Origin: an uncultured Oscillospiraceae bacterium | GTDB lineage: Bacteria > Bacillota > Clostridia > Oscillospirales > Oscillospiraceae | Direction of reading: 5' to 3' | DNA length: 51,864 nt | NCBI GenBank assembly: GCA_934591745.1 | Contig: CAKTPQ010000011.1 | Coordinates: forward strand, 1-51,864 | Part shown: positions 43,715 to 51,864 of the stretch, piece after piece | Layout: each line of letters starts with the position of its first letter | How positions within the stretch are numbered: position 1 is the stretch's first letter | Notes under the pieces: generated by a model | The model's database searches: none | Told to the model about the DNA's origin: nothing | Seen by the model: only the letters and a program-made list of their open reading frames with translations | Translations under genes and position numbers: made by a program

Positions 43715-43871
43715 GGACCATATAAACAGGGTACACAACTTTATGCGAATAGTCAATAGGATTTTGCCGAAAAAGTTGGTATTATAGGGGTAATAGGCAC
43801 AAAATCATTACGCGCTCCTACCCGCCGGGGCAAGCGGCTGGTCGGAGCAGCAGACAACGGAGGAAAGAGAG

Positions 43872-46676
43872 ATGCGAGATATCAACGGCAGCAAGCCCAC
43901 AAATTTCCCGCTGGACGGGGAGAAGCTCCCGTTCAAGATCCCTTGTCCCGACCGGCCGCCCCGGGAGAAGCTGCTGAAGCTGGGCGCCATGATCACCAAC
44001 CGGATCGGCCTGAAAACCACCGTGGACGACCCGGAATACTGGGGGCTGGACGGCGTGGTCACCGATGAGATGGTGGACGTGGCCCTGAAGATGGGCGTCC
44101 GCAAGCCCAAGACCATCGAGCAGCTGATGGCACTGACGAAGCTGGAGCGGGAGCCGCTGCAGAAGCTGCTGGACGACATGGCGTGGCTGGGCCTTATTGA
44201 GTACCACTGGGAGAATCTGGACGGTAAGAACCCGAACCACGAAAAGCGCTATGTCCTGCCGCTGTTCGTCCCCGGCAGCGCCGAGTTCCTGAACATGCGG
44301 AAAAGCCAGATCGATGAGCACCCGGAGGTGGCCGCGTTCTTCGAGCGCATGACCATGCTGCCGCTGGAGAAGATCACCCCCATGGTGCCTCCCGGAGGCG
44401 CCGGCATCGGTATGCACGTCATTCCGGTGGAGAAGGCCATCGAGACGGAGCAGGAGGCCATCGGTCTGGAGAAGATCTCCTACTGGCTCCACAAATACGA
44501 GGGAAAGTACGCCAAGAGCATGTGCTCCTGCCGGGCCAGCCGGGAAAAGCTGGGCGAGGGCTGCGGCGACGACGTGGAGAACTGGTGCATCGCCGTGGGC
44601 GATATGGCCGACTATGTGGTGCAGACCCAGCGGGGCGAGTACATCACCTATGACGAGGCCATGGAGATCTTTAAAAAGGCGGAGGACAACGGCTTCGTCC
44701 ATCAGATCACCAACATTGACGGCGAGCAGAAGATCTTCGGCATCTGCAACTGCAACGTCAACGTCTGCAACGCCCTGCGCACCAGCCAGCTTTTCAACAC
44801 CCCCAATATGTCCCGCAGCGCCTATGTGGCGGCGGTGGAGAGCGAGAAATGCGTGGCCTGCGGCCGCTGCGTGGAGAACTGTCCCGCCGGCGCGGTGAAG
44901 CTGGGCCAGAAGCTGTGTACCAAGGACGGCTTTATCCAGTATCCCCGTGCCGAGCTGCCCGACGAGGTGAAGTGGGGCCCGGAGAAGTGGAGCATCGACT
45001 ACCGCGACAAAAACCGCGTCAACTGCTACGACACCGGCACCGCTCCCTGCAAGACCGCCTGTCCCGCCCACATCGCCGTGCAGGGCTATCTGAAGCTGGC
45101 GGCCCAGGGCAAGTACCGGGAGGCCCTGGCTCTTATCAAGCGGGAGAACCCGTTCCCCGCCGTATGCGGCCGCATCTGCAACCGCCGCTGCGAGGATGCC
45201 TGCACCCGGGGCACCGTGGATCAGGCCGTGGCCATCGACGAGGTGAAGCGCTTCATCGCCCAGCAGGATCTGGATGCGGCGACCCGCTTCGTCCCGGAGA
45301 AGGTCATCCCCAAGGTGGACGGCGAGTTCACGGAGAAGATCGCCATTATCGGCGGCGGCCCTGCGGGCATGAGCTGTGCCTACTATCTGGCGGAGAAGGG
45401 CTATCGCCCCACCGTCTTTGAAAAGGAGAGCCGCCCCGGCGGTATGCTGATGAATGGTATCCCCTCCTTCCGCCTGGAAAAGGACGTGGTGGAGGCGGAG
45501 ATCGACGTGCTGCGCCAGCTGGGCGTGGAGTTCCGCTGCGGCGTGGAGGTGGGGAAGGACATCACCATCCAGCAGCTGCGGGAGCAGGGCTACAAGGGCT
45601 TCTATGTGGCCGTGGGCCTGCAGTCCGGCGGCAGGCTGCCCGTCCCCAGCGGCGACGCTGCGGGCGTGGAGGCCGGTATCGACTTTATGCGCCGGGTCAA
45701 CAGCGGCGCGGACGTGAAGCTGACGGGCCGGGTGGTGGTCATCGGCGGCGGCAATATCGCGGCCGACGTGGCCCGCTCCGCCGTGCGCTGCGGCGCGGAC
45801 AGCGTCAGCCTGTACTGCCTGGAGGCCTATGACGAAATGCCCATGGGCGGGGAGGACCGTACCGAGTGCGAACGGGAGGACATCGCCGTCCACGCCGGCT
45901 TCGGCCCCGTGGAGGTGTCCGCCGAGAATGGCAGGGCCGTGTCCGTCACCTTCAAGAAATGCCTGCGGGTCAAGGACGAGCAGGGCCGCTTTGCCCCGGT
46001 CTATGACGAGTCGGTGCTGCAGATGGCCCCCTGCGACACGGTGCTGTTCTGCATCGGTCAGAAGGTGGAGTGGAAGGAGCTGCTGGCCGGTACGCAGGTA
46101 GAGTTCAATCCCAACGGCACCGCCAAGGCCGACCCCGTCACCTATCAGACGGCGGAGCCGGATGTGTTCGTGGGCGGCGACGTCTACACCGGGCAGAAGT
46201 TCGCCATCGACGCCATCGCCGCCGGCAAGCAGGGCGCCGTCAGCCTGCACCGCTTTGTACAGGGCGCCACGCTGACCATCGGCCGTGACCGCCGCCAGTT
46301 CATCGAGCTGGACAAGAAGAACGCCCTTATCGCCGTGGACAGCTACGACAGCACGCCCCGGCAGCGGGTGGGCTACAACGAGGCGCTGCGCCGGACGTTC
46401 CGCGACGAGCGCATCGCCTTCACGGAGGAGCAGGTCAAGGCCGAGACGGCCCGCTGCCTGGGCTGCGGCGCCAGCGTGGTGGACCCCAACAAGTGCATCG
46501 GCTGCGGCGTCTGCACCACCAAGTGCGCCTTTGACGCCATCCATCTCCACAGGGAGCGGCCGGAGTGCAGCACCATGTACGCCTGCGAGGACAAGATGAA
46601 GGCCATCCTGCCCTACATGGTCAAGCGGGAGATCCGGATCAAGAAGGCCGCCCGCCGCGCCAAGAAGGCCAAGTGA
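43872..46676 (+). CDS. Fe-S flavoprotein oxidoreductase with GltD-like domain
   Basis: 934 residues, ATG at 43872 with GGAGGAAAGAG upstream. The N-terminal ~330 residues include a helical region and cysteine motifs (MCSCRASREKLGEGC, CNCNVNVC). Next is a 4Fe-4S ferredoxin motif (CVACGRCVENCP), then a GltD-like part with its N-terminal Fe-S helices (CKTACPAHIAVQGYL, CGRICNRRCEDAC), FAD-binding GGGPAGM and NAD(P)-binding GGGNIAADVARSAV. A C-terminal pair of motifs (CLGCGASVV, CIGCGVCTTKCAF) completes it. It is an electron-transfer oxidoreductase, probably linking NAD(P)H with ferredoxin or another partner. The acceptor is unknown; hypA and hypB follow at once. Confidence 0.85.
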   Translation: MRDINGSKPTNFPLDGEKLPFKIPCPDRPPREKLLKLGAMITNRIGLKTTVDDPEYWGLDGVVTDEMVDVALKMGVRKPKTIEQLMALTKLEREPLQKLLDDMAWLGLIEYHWENLDGKNPNHEKRYVLPLFVPGSAEFLNMRKSQIDEHPEVAAFFERMTMLPLEKITPMVPPGGAGIGMHVIPVEKAIETEQEAIGLEKISYWLHKYEGKYAKSMCSCRASREKLGEGCGDDVENWCIAVGDMADYVVQTQRGEYITYDEAMEIFKKAEDNGFVHQITNIDGEQKIFGICNCNVNVCNALRTSQLFNTPNMSRSAYVAAVESEKCVACGRCVENCPAGAVKLGQKLCTKDGFIQYPRAELPDEVKWGPEKWSIDYRDKNRVNCYDTGTAPCKTACPAHIAVQGYLKLAAQGKYREALALIKRENPFPAVCGRICNRRCEDACTRGTVDQAVAIDEVKRFIAQQDLDAATRFVPEKVIPKVDGEFTEKIAIIGGGPAGMSCAYYLAEKGYRPTVFEKESRPGGMLMNGIPSFRLEKDVVEAEIDVLRQLGVEFRCGVEVGKDITIQQLREQGYKGFYVAVGLQSGGRLPVPSGDAAGVEAGIDFMRRVNSGADVKLTGRVVVIGGGNIAADVARSAVRCGADSVSLYCLEAYDEMPMGGEDRTECEREDIAVHAGFGPVEVSAENGRAVSVTFKKCLRVKDEQGRFAPVYDESVLQMAPCDTVLFCIGQKVEWKELLAGTQVEFNPNGTAKADPVTYQTAEPDVFVGGDVYTGQKFAIDAIAAGKQGAVSLHRFVQGATLTIGRDRRQFIELDKKNALIAVDSYDSTPRQRVGYNEALRRTFRDERIAFTEEQVKAETARCLGCGASVVDPNKCIGCGVCTTKCAFDAIHLHRERPECSTMYACEDKMKAILPYMVKREIRIKKAARRAKKAK

Positions 46677-46677
46677 T

Positions 46678-47022
46678 ATGCACGAGCTGGGTATCGTATT
46701 TCACACCATTAAAACGGTGGAGCGCGTGGGCGCGGACAATGGCCTGACAGAGATAGCCGCCGTCACGCTGGAGCTGGGCGAGGTGTCCGGTGCCATTCCC
46801 AAAGAGCTGGTGAGCTGCTGGGACTGGGCCGTGCAGAAGTCCGACCTGCTGCGGGGCGCGGCACTGCACATTGAAACACTGCCTGCCGTCACCCACTGCG
46901 GCGGCTGCGGACAGGATTACCCCACCGTGGCCCATGGCCGCACGTGTCCCCGCTGCGGCAGCGAGGACACATGGCTGCTGCGGGGCAGCGAGATCAGTAT
47001 CAAGAAGATAGAGGGCGCTTAA
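46678..47022 (+). CDS. hypA: Nickel metallochaperone HypA
   Basis: 114 residues, starting one base after the oxidoreductase stop. The N-terminal MHELGI contains the nickel-binding His2, and the zinc site is CGGCG...CPRCG. It passes nickel to [NiFe] hydrogenase (or urease) precursors together with HypB. No hydrogenase gene is in the window. The substitution-free metal sites indicate a working protein. Confidence 0.94.
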   Translation: MHELGIVFHTIKTVERVGADNGLTEIAAVTLELGEVSGAIPKELVSCWDWAVQKSDLLRGAALHIETLPAVTHCGGCGQDYPTVAHGRTCPRCGSEDTWLLRGSEISIKKIEGA

Positions 47023-47023
47023 T

Positions 47024-47692
47024 ATGGAACAGTATAAGATCATCGAGGTAAAGGAGAGCGTGTTCGCCGACAACGACCGGGAGGCGGCGCGCCTCCGGCA
47101 GGAGCTGAAGCGGGACAGGACGTTCCTGCTGAACCTGATGTCCTCTCCGGGCAGCGGCAAGACCACCACCCTCCGGGGCACCATCGCACGGCTGCAGAGC
47201 GAGCTGCGCATCGGCGTCATGGAAGCAGATATCGACTCAGATGTGGACGCGAAGGCCATCGCGGATACCGGCGCCCGGGCCATCCAGCTCCATACCGGCG
47301 GCATGTGCCATCTGGACGCCGGCATGACGGAGCAGGGTCTCCGGGAGATCGGCACCCAGGATCTGGATTTGGTGGTGCTGGAGAACGTGGGCAATCTGGT
47401 GTGTCCGGCGGAGTTCGACACCGGCGCGGTGAAGAACGCCATGATCCTCTCCGTGCCGGAGGGGCACGACAAGCCCCTGAAGTACCCCCTTATCTTCACT
47501 GTCTGCGACGTGCTGCTCATCAACAAGATCGACGTGCTGCCGTACTTCGACTTCGACATGGACAAGGTGCTGGCTTACGCCCATATGCGCAACCCGAGCC
47601 TGAAGGTGTTCCCCATCTCCGCCAAGACCGGCGAGGGCATGGACGCATGGTGCGATTGGCTGCGGCAGCAGACAGAGGACTGGATCCGGTAA
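47024..47692 (+). CDS. hypB: Hydrogenase/nickel maturation GTPase HypB
   Basis: 222 residues, one base after hypA. SIMIBI GTPase motifs: P-loop SSPGSGKTT, GVMEADIDSDVDA, metal-site region TGGMCHLDAGM, ENVGNLVCPAEFD, and NKID. It lacks the His-rich N-terminal nickel-storage stretch found in some HypB. It loads nickel with HypA in the cytoplasm. It ends the operon at the terminator at 47699. Confidence 0.95.
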   Translation: MEQYKIIEVKESVFADNDREAARLRQELKRDRTFLLNLMSSPGSGKTTTLRGTIARLQSELRIGVMEADIDSDVDAKAIADTGARAIQLHTGGMCHLDAGMTEQGLREIGTQDLDLVVLENVGNLVCPAEFDTGAVKNAMILSVPEGHDKPLKYPLIFTVCDVLLINKIDVLPYFDFDMDKVLAYAHMRNPSLKVFPISAKTGEGMDAWCDWLRQQTEDWIR

Positions 47693-47698
47693 CAGAAT

Positions 47699-47732
47699 AA
47701 AAGAGACGCGGCCCGCAGGCCGCGTCTCTTTT
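47699..47732. terminator. Bidirectional terminator after hypB
   Basis: Stem AAAAGAGACGCGGCC/GGCCGCGTCTCTTTT with loop CGCA, between convergent genes. Confidence 0.92.
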
Positions 47733-47744
47733 ATTTGTGCGGGG

Positions 47745-49292
47745 TCATTCCCATGTCAGCTCCGTGCAGTACAGGGGGTCAAAGAACGACCACTGGTCGG
47801 TGTACATGCGCTGTTCCGTCAGCCCCGTGTCGATGACCGCGCCGTACAGCAGGCCGGTGCGGTCGTATACCGACACCAGCGTGCAGGCACCCTCATAGTC
47901 GCCGGTGGCCAGCGCCAGCCTGCCGTCCCGATAGAGCATGGATATCTCGTCCAGCCGGCTGATAAGACCCAGCGAGGAATAGCTGCCGTAGGCGTAGGTG
48001 TAGCCGTAGCTGCCATCCTCCAGTGGGCGGAACTCGCTGCTCCAGGCGATCTGCCCGTCTTCATCCAGCTCGGGCCACAGCAGGTCGAAATCGTAGTCTA
48101 CGGCCCAGCTGCCGCCGCCGGGACGCAGCACGGTGAGATGGTTCCCGGCGCAGGCCACCAGCAGGTCCTCGGTGCTGTTGTTGTACACCGGCAGCACATA
48201 GTCGTAATAGTCCAGCTCGTAGGACGTGCCGTTCTGCGTCATCATGGTGGCGGTATAGTGGTACGGCTCCACGTTCTCGTCCACCACCAGCGTCAGCTTG
48301 CAGCGGAAGTCCCCGGCATCCAGTATCCGCAGGACGTACTGCCCGTTCTCCGCCGTGGTCAGCAGGACCTCCGAGCGGTCGCGGGTGAGCTGCAGGCCCA
48401 CCACACGCTGCGCCGCGATGTCCAGCGGATAGGCCAGACGCAGATGCTCCATGTCCGGCTGGTAGTCGGAGTAGGTGCCGCTGCCGGAGGAGGTGTAGCT
48501 TTTCAGCGTCAGCGGGACATACCACAGGCCAAAGCCCTCCGGCGCCCATTCCGGCTGGGGGTCCGCGTCGGCGGCGAAGCCCACCGTGGTCAGAAGGCCG
48601 CCCTCCAGCCCTACGGAGAAGGGCGTGAAGCGGTTCTTCGTGTGGAGCGTGGTATCGCCCATCAGGGTCATGTTGTTGGATGCGTAGTAATAGAGAGTGG
48701 GCGCCATCCAGTCCGTCTCGCCCACGGGGATGCGCAGCTTGTCAAAGACAGGGCAGCCACTTTCCGTAAAGCTGTCCAGATACCGGGGCATGTTGATGTC
48801 GTAACCCTCCCTGGCCAGATACAGCGGATAGGTGTCGTAGAAGTCCCGCATCCGCAGCCGCTCCGTGTAGCCCCGGTCGTACAGCGTATTGCTGTCCTGC
48901 GCGGCCTGCCACGCCTCCGCCAGGTGGGTCATCATCGGGTCGTCCGCCTGCACCAGCAGGGAGATGTACCGCCGGTTGTTGTCACTGCTGTCGTACAGGT
49001 CCTCCCGCCGGTCGTAGAAGTACAGGCGCCCGTTGCCCGTGTTGCCGGAGAGGGTGTGGACGGTGTCCCATGTGTTGCTGCCCACGTCGTACTCGGTGTC
49101 CCAGCGCAGCTGGGTGCCGTACTTGGTGGCGGTGTGGAAGCGCAGACCCTCCGCCGCCGTCACGTCGCCCCGTGAGGCCTTGACAGTGACGGGCAGGGGG
49201 GTGGCGGTGCTGTCCAGCCGCAGAGAAAGCGTGGTCAGGATGGCGGTGGCCAGCACCAGCAGCGCCGCCGCGGCCGCAAGGCTCCGTTTCAT
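47745..49292 (-). CDS. Secreted or membrane-anchored protein of the ABC operon
   Basis: 515 residues. The N-terminus MKRSLAAAAALLVLATAIL is a signal peptide or single anchor without a lipobox Cys. The rest is a beta-rich extracellular part with many Tyr/Asp residues and no recognised domain (e.g. GNGRLYFYDRREDLYD, LRPGGGSWAVDYDFD). Its start overlaps the ABC ATPase stop by 4 bases. It is probably an outside component of the same system; function unknown. Confidence 0.75.
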   Translation of the reverse strand: MKRSLAAAAALLVLATAILTTLSLRLDSTATPLPVTVKASRGDVTAAEGLRFHTATKYGTQLRWDTEYDVGSNTWDTVHTLSGNTGNGRLYFYDRREDLYDSSDNNRRYISLLVQADDPMMTHLAEAWQAAQDSNTLYDRGYTERLRMRDFYDTYPLYLAREGYDINMPRYLDSFTESGCPVFDKLRIPVGETDWMAPTLYYYASNNMTLMGDTTLHTKNRFTPFSVGLEGGLLTTVGFAADADPQPEWAPEGFGLWYVPLTLKSYTSSGSGTYSDYQPDMEHLRLAYPLDIAAQRVVGLQLTRDRSEVLLTTAENGQYVLRILDAGDFRCKLTLVVDENVEPYHYTATMMTQNGTSYELDYYDYVLPVYNNSTEDLLVACAGNHLTVLRPGGGSWAVDYDFDLLWPELDEDGQIAWSSEFRPLEDGSYGYTYAYGSYSSLGLISRLDEISMLYRDGRLALATGDYEGACTLVSVYDRTGLLYGAVIDTGLTEQRMYTDQWSFFDPLYCTELTWE

Positions 49293-50029
49293 GTGTCCTC
49301 CTCTCCGTCCGTCAGGGCGTCCAGCGCCTGACTGACCCGGTCGGGCCGGTAGTGATACGTCTCCTTGATATAGGTCATCAGGTCCTTGCCGGATTCCTCC
49401 AGCGCCTCGGCGGTACAGTCGCCCACGATGGCGCCCTCCCGGATCAGCACCGCCCGGGAGATGCAGTCCTTCACCTCCTCGATGAGGTGGGTGCTCAGAA
49501 GCACCGTCTCCTGCTCCGTCAGGATGCCCAGCAGCACCTTGTAGAAGTCCTCCCGGTTGAAGATGTCGTTGCCGGCGAAGGGCTCATCCATCAGGATATA
49601 GTCCGCGCCCTGGGACAGCGCCATGATAACCTCGAACTGGTTCTGCATACCGGCGGAGAAGCTGCGCAGCTTCTTGTCCATGGGCAGGGAGAAGAAGTCC
49701 ATCAGGCTCTGGAACCGCCTGCCGTTGAACCGGGGGAAGTGGGCGGCGCAGAAGTCCCGGTGGGCCGCCGGGGTCAGGGCGGGGAAGAAGGAGTGCTCGC
49801 AGGTGGCGAAGCTGAGCCGGTCGATATTGGTGCGGTCGATGGCCGCGCCGTCCAGCGTCACCGTGCCCTCGTGGCTAATAAGACCCAGCACGCACTTCAT
49901 CAGCGTGGTCTTGCCCGCGCCGTTCTCACCGAACAGTCCCACGATCTGCCCGCGTGACAGCGTCATGGACACATCGTGCAGCGCCTCCTTGGAACCGTAT
50001 TTCTTGCTGACATGGTTGATCTCAAGCAT
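49289..50029 (-). CDS. ABC transporter ATP-binding protein
   Basis: 246 residues. Walker A is GENGAGKTT, the signature-like segment is LRSFSAGMQNQF, Walker B is YILMDEPFAG, followed by the H-loop LLSTHLIEEV. The type is that of YtrB/BcrA-like ABC-2 exporters with separate membrane proteins. It would power the two membrane proteins encoded just upstream (50043-50585 and 50545-51351). It is part of a five-gene GntR-led operon. Confidence 0.93.
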   Translation of the reverse strand: MLEINHVSKKYGSKEALHDVSMTLSRGQIVGLFGENGAGKTTLMKCVLGLISHEGTVTLDGAAIDRTNIDRLSFATCEHSFFPALTPAAHRDFCAAHFPRFNGRRFQSLMDFFSLPMDKKLRSFSAGMQNQFEVIMALSQGADYILMDEPFAGNDIFNREDFYKVLLGILTEQETVLLSTHLIEEVKDCISRAVLIREGAIVGDCTAEALEESGKDLMTYIKETYHYRPDRVSQALDALTDGEEDT

Positions 50030-50042
50030 ATGCGTTCCCTCC

Positions 50043-50585
50043 TTAGCTGGAATAGGGCGACGCCGCGATGGCGTTCATGACCCGCTGGACGTTTTCCGCT
50101 GTGGGCAGGCACTGGTCGGGGGTGATCCAGTACCACGCCCCGTAGCACAGGGCCAGCACCAGTGCGCACAGCGCCGCGGCACACACGGCCCACAGCAGCG
50201 GCGCCGTCCACACCTGCCGCCGCAGGATCCGACGCCCGTCAGGCAGGCGGCGCATGAGGTAGATGCTGCGCCCGCCCAGATAGTAGGAGCTGTACAGCAT
50301 CACGGCGGAGAGCAGCGCCAGCAGCACCACCACGCCGAACACGATGACCACAGGCTCCACATAGGCGGAGAAGTGGTTCATCAGCGCCGTGTCCATCAGC
50401 CGCCCGTCCCAGTAGAACATACCCCGGTAAGTGGCGCTGTACCGCACGGTGAAGTCGATGGCGCTCACCAGAGCGCCCAGCCCCAGGCTGCCGATGATGA
50501 TGCCGTGCATGGTGTCCGCCGGTACGTTGGGGGGCAGGATGCGCTCAAGCGTCCTGCGCAGTGCGGAAGTCCGTTTTTGCGTCAT
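50043..50585 (-). CDS. ABC-2-type membrane protein, small
   Basis: 180 residues, ATG at 50585 with GGAGAG upstream. About three hydrophobic segments (MHGIIIGSLGLGALVSA; VVIVFGVVVLLALLSAV; WAVCAAALCALVLALC). It overlaps the preceding gene by 41 bases, an unusually long overlap. A permease subunit of the neighbouring ATPase is likely by position; no family motif is recognised. Confidence 0.75.
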   Translation of the reverse strand: MTQKRTSALRRTLERILPPNVPADTMHGIIIGSLGLGALVSAIDFTVRYSATYRGMFYWDGRLMDTALMNHFSAYVEPVVIVFGVVVLLALLSAVMLYSSYYLGGRSIYLMRRLPDGRRILRRQVWTAPLLWAVCAAALCALVLALCYGAWYWITPDQCLPTAENVQRVMNAIAASPYSS

Positions 50586-51351
50586 CGTCCGTCTCTCCTT
50601 TCAGAAACTGCGTCATGGTGATGCCCAGTGCCGCCGCCGTGACAAGGCACAGCAGAATGGTGGTGCTGGAGCCCATCCGGAAGAAAAAGCTGCCGATGGT
50701 CAGCGCCAGCGCGATAAAGGGGGCGATGCTGAACCGGCCCCGGCGCTGGGCGTGGGAGAACCGGGCGGCCGACACGGCGCACAGCGCCGTCAGCAGCAGA
50801 TTTTCCAGCCACACGGCGGCGTCCCGCAGGGGCAGCAAGTGGTGCAGAAAGCTGCCGGAGTAGACGGATAGCAGCAGCGTCTGCGGCCCCGGTGTATAGC
50901 TGCCGTAGGGCATCTGCACGGTGTCGACGCGCAGCTTTACCACCGCGACGCACACCGCCGCCATCACCGCCCAGTAAAACAGGACGCACACGGCGTTATA
51001 CAGCGACCACCACAGGCAGAGGCTGTCCTCGCCGATCCGCAGCCGCCCCACGGTCAGGCCGGTTTTGGCCCCGTAGCCGCAGCCGTTGAGGCTCAGCACC
51101 GCCAGCAGGGCGGCAAAGCCCACGGCGCAGACGGCCGCCGCGCCGGTCTTGGCCGGCAGGTACTTGAAATCGATGGGATAGTACTCTGACGTTACGCTGC
51201 CGTCCGCGTTGGCGTAGACGACGCGATCCTCCTGCGCCGGCACCAGCCACAGCAGCGCGCCGGACAGCACCGCCGCCAGCAGCGTGACGGCAATGACCCT
51301 GCATACGGTGCCGCGCACCGCCAGCGCCAGCACGGATAGATGCTTTCTCAT
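50545..51351 (-). CDS. ABC-2-type membrane protein
   Basis: 268 residues, with start overlapping the GntR stop by 4 bases. About six hydrophobic helices (VIAVTLLAAVLSGALLWLV; AAVCAVGFAALLAVLSL; FYWAVMAAVCVAVVKL and others) with an extracytoplasmic loop after the first. It probably pairs with the 180-residue protein as the permease. Substrate unknown; YtrA-type operons often respond to cell-wall antibiotics. Confidence 0.75.
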   Translation of the reverse strand: MRKHLSVLALAVRGTVCRVIAVTLLAAVLSGALLWLVPAQEDRVVYANADGSVTSEYYPIDFKYLPAKTGAAAVCAVGFAALLAVLSLNGCGYGAKTGLTVGRLRIGEDSLCLWWSLYNAVCVLFYWAVMAAVCVAVVKLRVDTVQMPYGSYTPGPQTLLLSVYSGSFLHHLLPLRDAAVWLENLLLTALCAVSAARFSHAQRRGRFSIAPFIALALTIGSFFFRMGSSTTILLCLVTAAALGITMTQFLKGETDDDAKTDFRTAQDA

Positions 51352-51737
51352 GTGTCCGTTCCCTCCTTGTCATACAGTGTGTCCAGCAGGCGGTGGGCTT
51401 CCTCGCGGGTCAGGCCCATGCGCCGGGCCGCATCCACCATGGCCTGCATCTCCGTTTCCAGCAGCGCCCGCCGCAGGGCGGCGATCTGCTCCGGCGTGGC
51501 CTGAATATAGCTCTTGGCCCCGGCGCGGGACGTGACCAGTCCCTCGTCCTCCAGCAGGCGGAAGGCCTTCTGCACCGTGTTGGGGTTCACCGCCAGCAGC
51601 GCCGACACCACCCGCCGGGAGGGCAGCTCGTCGCCGTCCCGTATGGTGCCCGCCGCCAGCCCCTGCTGGATATAGCGGATGATCTGGAGATAGATGGGCG
51701 TGCCGTCCGTCTGGCGGAACGCCTGGAATGAGATCAT
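51348..51737 (-). CDS. GntR-family regulator, YtrA subfamily
   Basis: 129 residues from the ATG at 51737 (GAGAGGAGG upstream). The winged helix has GTPIYLQIIRYIQQGLAAGTIRDGDELPSRRVVSALLAVNPNTVQKAFRLLEDEGLV. Only a short C-terminal helical part follows (about 50 residues) instead of a ligand domain, which defines the YtrA type. First gene of the ABC operon and its likely repressor, with two palindromes over the promoter. Confidence 0.92.
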   Translation of the reverse strand: MISFQAFRQTDGTPIYLQIIRYIQQGLAAGTIRDGDELPSRRVVSALLAVNPNTVQKAFRLLEDEGLVTSRAGAKSYIQATPEQIAALRRALLETEMQAMVDAARRMGLTREEAHRLLDTLYDKEGTDT

Positions 51738-51763
51738 GTGTCTCGCCTCCTCTCTGCAAAACT

Positions 51764-51781
51764 GTATTATTCGAATAGTAC
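51764..51781. promoter_or_regulatory. Palindromic operator 1
   Basis: GTATTATTCGAATAGTAC, an 18-base near-palindrome, 27 bases upstream of the GntR start codon and 29 bases from operator 2. Confidence 0.8.
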
Positions 51782-51792
51782 GGTTGTTAACT

Positions 51793-51810
51793 GTATTATA
51801 CGAATGATAC
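51793..51810. promoter_or_regulatory. Palindromic operator 2 over the -10 box
   Basis: GTATTATACGAATGATAC, an 18-base near-palindrome closely related to operator 1. It covers the -10 and part of the spacer, so bound GntR would block RNA polymerase. Confidence 0.82.
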
Positions 51811-51823
51811 GGTTCTGTGTCAA
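51795..51823 (-). promoter_or_regulatory. Promoter of the GntR-ABC operon
   Basis: Minus-strand TTGACA (51823-51818), 17-base spacer, TATAAT (51800-51795): a perfect consensus promoter. Confidence 0.92.
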
Positions 51824-51864
51824 GAGGGAAAGTGAAAAAATAGAACCACGGCGGCGCGGACATA

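Overview
The window looks like a chromosomal stretch of a GC-rich member of the Clostridia, most likely Oscillospiraceae (the Oscillibacter/Flavonifractor/Dysosmobacter type). The reasons are the ~60% GC coding sequence with strong AGGAGG ribosome sites, a type III glutamine synthetase, a modular ferredoxin-type glutamate synthase, a Spo0A-like DNA-binding domain, TnpV and TnpX-like transposon genes, and a degenerate TGD-type cell-wall sorting signal. The genus is inference; the window has no rRNA.

Region 1 (1-2008) holds the end of a surface protein built of 195-bp tandem repeats, a stand-alone Spo0A C-terminal-like domain, and an orphan tnpV. Region 2 (2009-9771) is a nitrogen-assimilation locus. 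A leftward operon encodes a class II amidotransferase, an Fe-S/FMN glutamate synthase core, a GXGXG subunit, a type I-like glutamine synthetase and an ANTAR RNA-binding response regulator. Divergent from it is glnN. Both transcripts start at strong sigma-A promoters. Both have leaders in which a hexaloop hairpin of the ANTAR type (A at loop position 1, G at position 4) competes with an intrinsic terminator. The last gene of the operon therefore probably antiterminates both transcripts.

Region 3 (9792-28350) is ordinary housekeeping and transport: MATE and TVP38-type membrane proteins, homoserine dehydrogenase, thioredoxin, GNAT, DUF1294, psuK-psuG, asnS, an E2-like/acyl-CoA ligase/YheO-type regulator operon, AEC and MFS transporters, and polA-rimI-tsaD.

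Region 4 (28351-42990) is an accessory island. It begins with an AT-rich gap carrying DnaA-box-like sequences, tRNA-Thr(CGU) and a VbhA-like small protein. Next comes a six-gene leftward operon with its own promoter: a ribbon-helix-helix regulator, a zinc-ribbon/TIR/seven-repeat RCC1 protein, a low-GC winged-helix-like protein, an SPFH/zinc-ribbon scaffold, a small membrane protein, and a second, membrane-anchored zinc-ribbon/TIR/RCC1 protein. This operon is the best candidate in the window for an undescribed system. It could be a membrane-scaffolded TIR-NADase sensor or defence module, but that function is inferred. To its right are a DUF6076 protein and a small mobile-element module: RecA-like ATPase, two small proteins and a large serine recombinase.

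Region 5 (42989-51864) has a FadR-type regulator with a TGGTCAGACCA operator, divergent from a 934-residue Fe-S/GltD-like oxidoreductase followed by hypA-hypB with no hydrogenase gene in view. The window ends in a leftward GntR(YtrA-type)-ABC transporter operon with two palindromic operators over its promoter.
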